Of a DNA stretch of 39,870 bases, positions 6,993 through 13,752 are shown one piece after another. The notes beneath the pieces were generated by a model. That model saw nothing but the letters and a program-made list of their open reading frames with translations. It ran no database searches and had not been told where the DNA came from. The stretch's first letter is position 1; the number at the start of each line of letters is the position of its first letter. The stretch covers positions 1-39,870 of the forward strand of contig NZ_CAKUCL010000040.1 of NCBI RefSeq assembly GCF_934643405.1, in the 5' to 3' direction. This stretch comes from an uncultured Actinoplanes sp. (GTDB lineage: Bacteria > Actinomycetota > Actinomycetes > Mycobacteriales > Micromonosporaceae). The translations under genes were made by a program, and so were the position numbers.

Positions 6993-8587
6993 CAGGACGT
7001 CCCTTCCTCGGCGGCCTTCACCAGAGCCGTGAACTCGTCGGCGAAACCGGGATAGTCGGTGCGGGGCAGCCCACCGGCCACCACCAACGTACCGCCGGAT
7101 CCGCCCTCGCCGGTCGGCGGGGCACGGAACCAGACGCGGCGGCGGTGCATGGCCAGCGAGAGCATGAGCCCGATGAGCCCGATCGCCGCGCCGACGAGGA
7201 TCAGCGACTGCGTCGGGTCATACCGGACGGAGAGCGTGGCGAACGGCCGGGTGCCGAGGAACTCCAGCTTGGTGCCGTCGTCCAGGGTCCAGCTGTCGCC
7301 CACCTTGAGCTCGTGCGGCCGCTGGCCGCTGACGTTCTTCAGGTCGCCGGAGGCGATCTGGGTGCGATTCAGCGAGTAGACCGAGCCGGGCGTGCCCACG
7401 TCGAGACCGAGGTCACCGCGGTAGGCCGTGAGGAACAGCGCGGGCGCGTTCTCGGCCGGGAACGCCGAGGTCGCGGCGCCGTCCGGCCCGACGGTCGGCA
7501 GGTACCGGCCCTCGAAGCCCATCTGCAGCGCCGGGTCGCGCTTGTTGGTCCGGGGATCGATGTTCACGTCCGGGAACTGGGCCACGCCCTCGCTGGTCTG
7601 CATCGCGTCGATCGGCAGGAACGGCACGACCTTGGTCTGCGAGACCCCGAACCGGTCGGTGTAGCGCAGGATCGGCGCGTACCCGTGGCCGAGCAGGTGC
7701 ACGTTGGCGTGGTGCAGGCGCAGCGGGTCGTTGACCTTGAACGTGCGCGTCCAGTCGGCCTTGCCCGGCTCGCTGACCGACACGGTCGCGGAGAACGTCC
7801 TGGGCTGGCCGGTGGTCTGGTACGTCGCGTGGAAGTCGGTCAGCGTGAGGCAGAAGTTCGGCAGGTCGGCCGCCTGCACGCGGGGCCCGAGCGCGGAGTC
7901 GTCGTACTGCGTGAGCGAGTTGCAGAAGGCCTGGTCCTTGCCGCCGACCAGGATCCGGTTGCCGTGCCAGCCGTACCAGTGGCCGAAACCGACGCCGACC
8001 AGCACCGCCAGCAGTGCGAAGTGGAACAGCAGGTTGCCGGTCTCCTTGAGGTAGCCCTTCTCCCCCGAGACGGTCCAGCTGCCGTCGGTGTGCTCGCGCA
8101 CGACCGTACGGAATCGGCGCCGCCGCAGCAGCTTGGCGATGTCCGCGGCGGAGGCCTCGACGCCCGGCAGTTCCGCGTGCTGCGGCAGCCGGTCCAGGCG
8201 TTTGGGCGCCTGCGGTGGCTTGAGCCGCAGGGCGCGCGCGTGGTCGATCAGCCGCGGGACCACACACCCGATCAGCGAGGCGAACAGCAGCAGGTAGATC
8301 GAGGCGAACCAGGGCGAGGCGTAGACCTCGAAGCCGCCGAACCGCTCGAGCCAGGGCGCCAGCTGCGGATGGGTGGTGTAGTACTGGGCGACCTTCTCCG
8401 AGCTCACCGCGCGCTGCGGGAACACCGAGCCCGGGATCGCCGCGACGGCCAGCAGGAACAGGAGCACCAACGCCGTACGCATGCTGGTCAGTTGCCGCCA
8501 GGAGTTGCGCAGCAGGGCCCAGAGCCGGTTGGTGCGGCGCGGCGGGGGCGCGTCGGCCGGCGCGGTGCGTTGCTCGACGATCGTCAC
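6992..8587 (-). CDS. resB: System II cytochrome c biogenesis protein ResB
   Basis: A 531-residue membrane protein. Three N-terminal helices (TALVLLFLLAVAAIPGSVFP, the WFASIYLLLFASLIGCVVPR helix, and LLFHFALLAVLVGVGFGHWYGWHG) precede a large extracytoplasmic domain (about 210-440). A C-terminal helix (ILVGAAIGLIGLMLSLAMHR) follows. This is the standard ResB build; ResB partners CcsB in holding reduced apocytochrome and haem. The start is the GTG at 8587, because GTGA overlaps the ccdA TGA; a longer in-frame reading runs into ccdA and is rejected. The final 30 residues are cytoplasmic and low complexity. Confidence 0.92.
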   Translation of the reverse strand: MTIVEQRTAPADAPPPRRTNRLWALLRNSWRQLTSMRTALVLLFLLAVAAIPGSVFPQRAVSSEKVAQYYTTHPQLAPWLERFGGFEVYASPWFASIYLLLFASLIGCVVPRLIDHARALRLKPPQAPKRLDRLPQHAELPGVEASAADIAKLLRRRRFRTVVREHTDGSWTVSGEKGYLKETGNLLFHFALLAVLVGVGFGHWYGWHGNRILVGGKDQAFCNSLTQYDDSALGPRVQAADLPNFCLTLTDFHATYQTTGQPRTFSATVSVSEPGKADWTRTFKVNDPLRLHHANVHLLGHGYAPILRYTDRFGVSQTKVVPFLPIDAMQTSEGVAQFPDVNIDPRTNKRDPALQMGFEGRYLPTVGPDGAATSAFPAENAPALFLTAYRGDLGLDVGTPGSVYSLNRTQIASGDLKNVSGQRPHELKVGDSWTLDDGTKLEFLGTRPFATLSVRYDPTQSLILVGAAIGLIGLMLSLAMHRRRVWFRAPPTGEGGSGGTLVVAGGLPRTDYPGFADEFTALVKAAEEGTS

Positions 8588-9348
8588 AGCAGAGTCCCGG
8601 CGTCGAAGTTGAAACTGGTCTGCAGCCAGATGAGAAAATCGTTCCACTGGCCGGTCACCAGTGTCAGCCCCACCAGGATCAGCAGCACGCCGCCGACCCG
8701 GGTGACCCACCGGCTGTTGCGCCGGATCGCCCGGAAGACCCCGAGCAACCGGCGGAAGAAAAGACCGAAGAGGACGAACGGAATTCCCAGACCGAGGCTG
8801 TACGCGAGGGCCAGCGCGACGGCGCGATCGGTCTGGCCACTGGTGGTGGCCAGGGCGAGCACCGCGCCGAGGGTCGGTCCGACGCAGGGCAGCCAGGACA
8901 GCGCGAAGATCGCCCCGAAGACCGGCGCGCCGATCAGGCCGGCGGCGGGCAGCTTGCTGATCCGGGCCTCGCGCTGGAGTCCCGGGATCAACCCCAGGTA
9001 GCCCAGGCCGAGCACGATGATCAGGACGCCGAGCCCGATGTTCAGCGCGTCCTGGTGCGACTTGAGGCTGTAGCCGATGCCGGCCACGCCGATCGCCAGG
9101 ATGGTGAACACGACCGCGAAGCCGAGCACGAACAACGTCGTACCGGCCAGCACGCGACCGCGGACCGTACGGGTGCGTTCGTCGTCCAGATCCGAGCCGG
9201 CCAGACCGGTGACATACGACAGGTAGCCCGGGACCAGCGGCAGCACACAGGGCGACAGGATGCTGACGATCCCGGCGATGGCGGCCACGCCGATGGCCAG
9301 CAGCAGCGGACCGCTGTTGGCTATCGAGGCGAAACTGGTGCCCATCAT
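8584..9348 (-). CDS. ccdA: CcdA thiol-disulfide transmembrane transporter
   Basis: A 254-residue protein with six predicted membrane helices. It carries the two redox cysteines of the DsbD/CcdA family, one in SILSPCVLPLVPGYLSYVTG (helix 1) and one in SWLPCVGPTLGAVL (helix 4). CcdA passes electrons from cytoplasmic thioredoxin across the membrane to ResA, keeping apocytochrome cysteines reduced. The start at 9348 gives an ATGA overlap with the resA stop; the reading frame continues upstream only as an antisense-free shadow of resA. A separate thioredoxin gene is present at 12773 and is a plausible electron donor. Confidence 0.94.
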   Translation of the reverse strand: MMGTSFASIANSGPLLLAIGVAAIAGIVSILSPCVLPLVPGYLSYVTGLAGSDLDDERTRTVRGRVLAGTTLFVLGFAVVFTILAIGVAGIGYSLKSHQDALNIGLGVLIIVLGLGYLGLIPGLQREARISKLPAAGLIGAPVFGAIFALSWLPCVGPTLGAVLALATTSGQTDRAVALALAYSLGLGIPFVLFGLFFRRLLGVFRAIRRNSRWVTRVGGVLLILVGLTLVTGQWNDFLIWLQTSFNFDAGTLL

Positions 9349-9899
9349 CCGTTCCCCTCGGCGGCGACCTTCTCCACCAGGGGTTGCAGCTGGCTCGCCG
9401 TGGTGGCCTGGCGCAGCGCCATCGCGATGCGGCCCTGGCGGTCGATGATCAGGGTGGCCGGGGTGCTGGTCTGGGTCACGTCGAACTGGAGCGCGACCTT
9501 GCCACTCGGGTCGTACAGGCTCGGATACGTCACCCGGCCGCGCTCGAACTGCTTGGCCGCGTCCCGGTCGTCGCGCGAGTTGACCCCCAGGAAGGTGACG
9601 CCCTTGGCCCTGGTCGCCTGGTACGTCTTCTCCAGGTCGTCCGCCTCGGCCCGGCAGGGCGCGCACCACGAACCCCAGAAGTTGACCACGACGACCTTGC
9701 CCTTGTCCTGGCTGACCGCGTACTTCCCGCCGTCCAGCAGCTCGCCGTTGACGTCCTTGATCGCGGTGCGCTGACCGGGCGCGCACTCCACGACGCCGTT
9801 GGCCGTGGTGCACTTGGTCGCCCAGTTGTCCTCGCCACAGCCGGCGACCACGCCGGTCACGACGACGGCGGTGGCCAGCAGGGCGGCGAGGCGGCGCAC
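9345..9899 (-). CDS. resA: ResA/TlpA-type extracytoplasmic thiol-disulfide oxidoreductase, predicted lipoprotein
   Basis: A 184-residue protein. It begins VRRLAALLATAVVVTGVVAGC, a lipoprotein signal with lipobox VAGC, so it is probably anchored on the outer face of the membrane. The thioredoxin-like domain carries the redox site VVNFWGSWCAPCRAEADDL and the cis-Pro loop TSTPATLIIDRQG. ResA reduces the CXXCH disulfide of apocytochrome c before haem attachment. GTG 9899 is chosen because AAGGGAG lies 7 bp upstream and the signal peptide starts here. An extra Cys pair (KCTTANGVVEC) near the mature N-terminus could form a structural disulfide. Confidence 0.92.
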   Translation of the reverse strand: MRRLAALLATAVVVTGVVAGCGEDNWATKCTTANGVVECAPGQRTAIKDVNGELLDGGKYAVSQDKGKVVVVNFWGSWCAPCRAEADDLEKTYQATRAKGVTFLGVNSRDDRDAAKQFERGRVTYPSLYDPSGKVALQFDVTQTSTPATLIIDRQGRIAMALRQATTASQLQPLVEKVAAEGNG

Positions 9900-9901
9900 G
9901 A

Positions 9902-10558
9902 TCAGGCTCCCTTGGCGGTCTTGGCCGACGCGGACATGGCGACCAGGTGGGCGGCCGGCTCGGAGTAGTCGATGCCGACGACCCTCGAGTCCTCGAAGCG
10001 GAACGACGTCAGGCTGGCCAGGCCGCACTCGCGGCGGCGCGGGTCGTGCCAGAGGCGCTTCTTCTCCACGTACCGGCGTAGCGTCCAGATCGGCAGCTGG
10101 TGCGAGACGCAGACGGCCTCGTGGCCCTCGGCGGCGACCCGGGCGGCCTGGAGCGCGGCGAACATGCGCTGGGCGATCGCGAGATAGGCCTCGCCCCAGG
10201 ACGGGGTGATCGGGTCGCGCAGCACCCACCAGTGCCGCGGGTTGCCCAGCGCGCCGTCGCCGACGCCGACCTTCTTGCCCTCGAAGTAGTTCGCGCTCTC
10301 GATCAGCCGGGTGTCGGTGGCGACCTCGAGCTCGAACTCGGCCGCGATCGGCGCGGCCGTCTCCTGCGCGCGTTCCAGCGGACTGGCCACGACGTACGTG
10401 ATGTCGCGGTCGGCCAGCGCCTCGGCTGCCGCCTTCGCCATCTGCCGGCCCAGCTCGGAGAGGTGGAAGTCGGGCAGGCGCCCGTACAGGATCTTGTCCG
10501 GGTTGTAGACCTCGCCGTGCCGCAGCACGTGCACTGTCGTCCTGACCGGCTCGCTCAT
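9902..10558 (-). CDS. Histidine phosphatase (phosphoglycerate mutase-like) superfamily protein
   Basis: A 218-residue protein. The catalytic RHG motif lies at VHVLRHGEVYNPDKILYGRL and the second His at VCVSHQLPIWTLRRYV; the conserved Arg is in SPLERAQETA. The family transfers phosphate through a phospho-His; substrates range from sugars to nucleotides. The substrate here is unknown. It is locked by 4-nt overlaps between hemL upstream (ATGA at 10558-10555) and resA 2 bp downstream, so it belongs to the haem and cytochrome c operon. Why a phosphatase lies there is not explained by the known pathway. ATG 10558 is supported by that overlap. Confidence 0.9.
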   Translation of the reverse strand: MSEPVRTTVHVLRHGEVYNPDKILYGRLPDFHLSELGRQMAKAAAEALADRDITYVVASPLERAQETAAPIAAEFELEVATDTRLIESANYFEGKKVGVGDGALGNPRHWWVLRDPITPSWGEAYLAIAQRMFAALQAARVAAEGHEAVCVSHQLPIWTLRRYVEKKRLWHDPRRRECGLASLTSFRFEDSRVVGIDYSEPAAHLVAMSASAKTAKGA

Positions 10559-11886
10559 GCTGCCGCTCCTCCCGCTGCCCTCGCCGCGTGCGGCAGGGCC
10601 GCGGCAATCTGCTCCATCGCCGCGTCGTCCAGCGCGGTCGAGACGAACCACGACTCGAACGCGCTGGGCGGCAGGTACACACCGCGGGCGAGCATCGCGT
10701 GGAAGAAGGCCTTGAACGCGGCGACGTCCTGCGTCCTCGCCGAGTCGTAGTCGACGACATCGACGTCGGTGAAGAAGATCGAGAACATGTTGCCTGCGGA
10801 GGACAGGCGGTGCGGGACGCCGGCCTCGGTCAGCGCCGCGGAGGCGAGCGCGCCGACCGTAGCGGACAGCTCGTCGAGCCGCTTGTAGACCTCGTCGTCG
10901 GCGAGCCGCAGCGAGGCCAGACCGGCCGCGCAGGCCAACGGGTTACCGGAGAGCGTGCCGGCCTGGTAGACCGGGCCGGCCGGGGCGAGCCGCGACATGA
11001 TCTCGCGGCGGCCGCCGAACGCCGCCGCGGGCAGGCCGCCGCCCATCACCTTGCCGAAGGTGAACAGGTCGGCGTCGACCGGGTCGAGCCCGGCCCAGCC
11101 GCCGGCCGAGACCCGGAAGCCGGTCATCACCTCGTCGACGATGAGCAGTGCGCCGTTCGCGTGAGCGATCTCGGCGAGCCGCTGGTTGAACCCGTCCCGC
11201 GGCGCGATCACGCCCATGTTGCCGGCTGCGGCCTCGGTGATGATCGCGGCGATGCCGGCGCCGTCCGCGGCGAACACCGCCTCGACCGCGGCCACGTCGT
11301 TGTACGGAACGACGATCGTCTCGGAGGTCTCCGCCCCGGTCACACCGGGCGAGTCGGGCAGGCTGAACGTGGCGAGCCCGGACCCGGCCGCGGCGAGCAG
11401 CGCGTCCACGTGCCCGTGGTAGCAGCCGGCGAACTTCACGATCTTGGAATGGCCGGTGAAGCCGCGGGCCAGCCGGATCGCCGACATGGTGGCCTCGGTG
11501 CCCGAGTTGACCAGGCGGACCTCGTCGACGGGGGTACGCCGCACGATCTCCTCGGCCAGGTCGACCTCGCCCGCCGTCGGGGTGCCGAAGCTGGTGCCGC
11601 GCGCGGCCGCGGCCTGCACCGCGGCGACGATCTCGGGCCGGGCGTGACCGTGGATCAGCGGGCCCCAGGAGCACACCAGGTCGACGTAGCGTCGCCCGTC
11701 GGCGTCGGTCAGCCACGCACCGTCACCGTGCGCCATGAATCGCGGCGTGCCTCCGACCGCTCGGAACGCACGCACGGGTGAATTGACCCCGCCCGGCACA
11801 ACAGCCGAGGCGCGGTCGAACAGGGCCTGGGAGGCCGGGGCGTCCTCCGGGTACGGAAGGCGCTCGGCGCGGTATGAGGTGGTCAC
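10555..11886 (-). CDS. hemL: Glutamate-1-semialdehyde 2,1-aminomutase
   Basis: About 443 residues of fold-type I PLP aminotransferase. The N-terminus has VVPGGVNSPVRAFRAVGG, the family signature. The PLP lysine is in LFTFGKVMGGGLPAAAFGG (about K279), and LLIVDEVMTGFRV holds the cofactor Asp. It converts glutamate-1-semialdehyde to 5-aminolevulinate, the committed precursor of haem in the C5 pathway. GTG 11886 is preferred, with GGGAG 6 bp upstream; ATG 11898 would add four residues. It is first in the six-gene operon ending with ccsB, so haem precursor supply and cytochrome c maturation are co-transcribed. Confidence 0.95.
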   Translation of the reverse strand: MTTSYRAERLPYPEDAPASQALFDRASAVVPGGVNSPVRAFRAVGGTPRFMAHGDGAWLTDADGRRYVDLVCSWGPLIHGHARPEIVAAVQAAAARGTSFGTPTAGEVDLAEEIVRRTPVDEVRLVNSGTEATMSAIRLARGFTGHSKIVKFAGCYHGHVDALLAAAGSGLATFSLPDSPGVTGAETSETIVVPYNDVAAVEAVFAADGAGIAAIITEAAAGNMGVIAPRDGFNQRLAEIAHANGALLIVDEVMTGFRVSAGGWAGLDPVDADLFTFGKVMGGGLPAAAFGGRREIMSRLAPAGPVYQAGTLSGNPLACAAGLASLRLADDEVYKRLDELSATVGALASAALTEAGVPHRLSSAGNMFSIFFTDVDVVDYDSARTQDVAAFKAFFHAMLARGVYLPPSAFESWFVSTALDDAAMEQIAAALPHAARAAGGAAA

Positions 11887-12021
11887 AGCGGCTCCCATTG
11901 TGTCAGCGGGCTCTGACAAGAATCTCAAGAGGGTTGTTCACGTCGCGCGGGGATGTCCGGAAGCGGTCGGCGCGCCCGCGCCTGACAGGCCGATCGCGGG
12001 CACAGGCGATAGGCTGGGCCG

Positions 12022-12351
12022 GTGGAGCGTCCGGAGCTGTCGATCGAGGTTCAGAACGCCCCCGACGAGGTCGTCTTCCACCTCGCCGGGGAGATCGATG
12101 TACTCACGGTGAACAAGCTCTCATCGATGGTCAACGAAACACTGGCCGACCCGCCCGCCCGGATCGTGCTCGACATGGCCGGTGTCACCTTCTGCGACTC
12201 CCAGGGCCTCGGCACGCTCGTCGTGCTCAGCCGCAAGGCGCAGCACGCGCGCGCGGTGCTGGCGCTGACCAACGTCGGCGAGTTCCTGATGCGTGTGCTC
12301 GACATCACCGGCCTGCGCAGCGCGCTGATGATCACGACGGCGTCGAGCTGA
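12022..12351 (+). CDS. STAS-domain anti-sigma factor antagonist (RsbV/SpoIIAA-like)
   Basis: A 109-residue single STAS domain. The LAGEIDVLTVNKL strand/helix and the DMAGVTFCDSQGLGTLVVL segment are typical. The probable phosphorylation site is Ser60 (FCDSQGL). Such proteins bind an anti-sigma kinase when unphosphorylated and release the sigma factor; kinase and PP2C phosphatase set the phosphorylation state. No kinase is adjacent, but the RsbW-like/PP2C fusion at 17997 and the phosphatases at 26847-30729 are candidates in trans. GTG 12022 is the first start that keeps the domain whole. It is divergent from hemL. Confidence 0.9.
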   Translation: MERPELSIEVQNAPDEVVFHLAGEIDVLTVNKLSSMVNETLADPPARIVLDMAGVTFCDSQGLGTLVVLSRKAQHARAVLALTNVGEFLMRVLDITGLRSALMITTASS

Positions 12352-12358
12352 GCTCCTT

Positions 12359-12380
12359 GCCTTGACACCGATGTCAAGGC
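12359..12380. promoter_or_regulatory. Perfect inverted repeat, probable MerR-type operator
   Basis: GCCTTGACA (12359-12367) and TGTCAAGGC (12372-12380) form a perfect 9-bp inverted repeat around CCGA. The left arm contains a consensus -35 TTGACA. Placement 30 bp before the MerR-type gene suggests autoregulation, as MerR proteins bind palindromes inside their target promoters. Confidence 0.75.
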
Positions 12381-12410
12381 CTAGCGTCGGGTGACGACGA
12401 GGGGGCGCCG

Positions 12411-12800
12411 ATGTTGATCGGGGAACTGGCGGAACGCGCCGGTACCAGCACGCGGACCCTGCGCTACTACGAGGCGCAGGGCCTGGTGCGACCGCGGCGG
12501 GATGCGAACGGCTACCGGCAGTACGACGACGCGGAACTGCGGGTGGTGCACGAGATCCGGTCGCTGCTCGCGGTCGGCTTCGGCCTGGACGACATCAAAC
12601 CCTTCGTCGCGTGCCTGCGGGCCGGCAACGAGTCCGGGGATGTGTGCCCGGACTCGGTGGCGGTGCTGCGCCGCAAGCTGGCCGAGGTGGACGGCTATCT
12701 GGGGCGGCTCGTCGATGTCCGGCGGCAGCTGAGCACGCAGCTGGAGCAGGCCATCGCACACCGGGAGACGACGTGTCCGAGACAGATCTCATCATCCTGA
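12411..12800 (+). CDS. MerR family transcriptional regulator
   Basis: A 129-residue protein. The N-terminal winged HTH (MLIGELAERAGTSTRTLRYY, then GYRQYDDAEL) is followed by a coiled-coil dimerisation helix (about 80-118). Three Cys occur outside the HTH: C68 and C79 flanking the hinge before the coiled coil (VACLRAGNESGDVC) and C122 near the end. They could sense thiol redox state or a metal, but no known metal-loop signature fits exactly. ATG 12411 follows a strong GAGGGGG. The gene overlaps the thioredoxin start by 28 bp, so thioredoxin is its most likely target and partner. Confidence 0.92.
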   Translation: MLIGELAERAGTSTRTLRYYEAQGLVRPRRDANGYRQYDDAELRVVHEIRSLLAVGFGLDDIKPFVACLRAGNESGDVCPDSVAVLRRKLAEVDGYLGRLVDVRRQLSTQLEQAIAHRETTCPRQISSS

Positions 12801-13117
12801 GCGACGAGACATTTGCCACGGCGATCAGGGGCCGTACGCCGTTGGTCGTGGATTTCTGGGCGCAATGGTGCCCGCCGTGCGGCCCCATGGCCCGTACGCT
12901 GGCCGAACTCGCCCCCGAGTTCGCCGGCCGGCTCCGTCTCGCCAAGATCAACGCCGACGAGAACCCGGAGACGACGCGGGCCTACCGGGTGATGTCCATG
13001 CCGACGCTGCTCTTCTTCACCGGCGGGACGCTGACCGGCCAGCTCGTCGGCCTGCGGCCCAAGGCGGTTCTGCGGCAGGCGCTGGAGAACGCGCTCACCC
13101 CGTACGCCAACGTCTGA
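12773..13117 (+). CDS. trxA: Thioredoxin with a WCPPC active site
   Basis: A 114-residue cytoplasmic thioredoxin: LVVDFWAQWCPPCGPMARTL holds the redox site and SMPTLLFFTGG the cis-Pro loop. The classical thioredoxin site is WCGPC; the Pro in place of Gly is typical of a subset of bacterial thioredoxins and shifts the redox potential. GTG 12773 has GGGAG upstream and removes residues that would otherwise be read from the MerR gene. It overlaps the MerR coding region by 28 bp, indicating one transcript and shared redox control. It may supply electrons to CcdA. Confidence 0.93.
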   Translation: MSETDLIILSDETFATAIRGRTPLVVDFWAQWCPPCGPMARTLAELAPEFAGRLRLAKINADENPETTRAYRVMSMPTLLFFTGGTLTGQLVGLRPKAVLRQALENALTPYANV

Positions 13118-13129
13118 CCAGCAGACACT

Positions 13130-13168
13130 GTGGGGATCTGCGCCGCCCTGGACGGCGTAGGTCCCCAC
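13130..13168. terminator. Bidirectional terminator hairpin between convergent genes
   Basis: GTGGGGA (13130-13136) pairs with TCCCCAC (13162-13168), with a further GC-rich inner stem around GCGCCGCC and GGCG. It lies between the thioredoxin stop and the response-regulator stop, so it can end both transcripts. Confidence 0.7.
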
Positions 13169-13179
13169 GGAAGGAAGGG

Positions 13180-13728
13180 CTAGCTGCCCCAGCGGGCCTT
13201 CTCCAGCAGGCTCAGGGCCTCGGCCGCAGCCTCGTCGCCGCCGGCCCGCAGCACCCGAGCCGCCTCGTCGACCGTCTCGGTCAGCCGCTGCCACTGCGCG
13301 TCCCGTTCGCGGGTCGCGTCGGCCTGGGCCTTGAGCTGCTGCGTTTTGGTCCACAGCTCGACGAAGATGGACACCTTGGCCCGCAGCACCCACGGGTCGA
13401 AGGGCTTCGTCAGGTAGTCGACCGCGCCGACCGCGTATCCCCGCAGCGCGAGCTGCGCGTCACGGTCGGCGGCGGTCAGGAACAGGATCGGGACGTGCCG
13501 GGTGCGTTCCCGCCGCTTGATGTGGCTGGCCGTCTCGAAGCCGTCCATGTTGGGCATCTGCGCGTCCAGCAGGATCACCGCGAAATCGTCGGTGAGCAGC
13601 TGCTTGAGCGCCGCCTCGCCGGACTCGACGGCGACCGGCGTCACCGGCAGGCCCTGGAGGATCGCCTCCAGGGCGAGCAGATTGTCCTTCCGGTCGTCGA
13701 CCAGCAATGCTTTGGCGCGGTCCGCCAC
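13180..13728 (-). CDS. Single-receiver response regulator with C-terminal coiled coil
   Basis: A 182-residue protein. The receiver domain (1-120) has the acidic pair VDD, phosphoacceptor Asp55 (VILLDAQMPNMDGFE), Thr85 (LFLTAAD) and Lys108 (DYLTKPF), so it should be phosphorylatable. Residues 121-182 form a charged amphipathic helix (WTKTQQLKAQADATRERDAQ) with no recognised output domain. It probably acts by protein contact or as a phosphate shuttle. GTG 13728 is used. It lies 24 bp downstream of the giant hybrid kinase and in the same direction, so it is probably its cognate receiver. Confidence 0.92.
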   Translation of the reverse strand: MADRAKALLVDDRKDNLLALEAILQGLPVTPVAVESGEAALKQLLTDDFAVILLDAQMPNMDGFETASHIKRRERTRHVPILFLTAADRDAQLALRGYAVGAVDYLTKPFDPWVLRAKVSIFVELWTKTQQLKAQADATRERDAQWQRLTETVDEAARVLRAGGDEAAAEALSLLEKARWGS

Positions 13729-13752
13729 ACCCAGTCCTCTCCGGCGGCCGGA

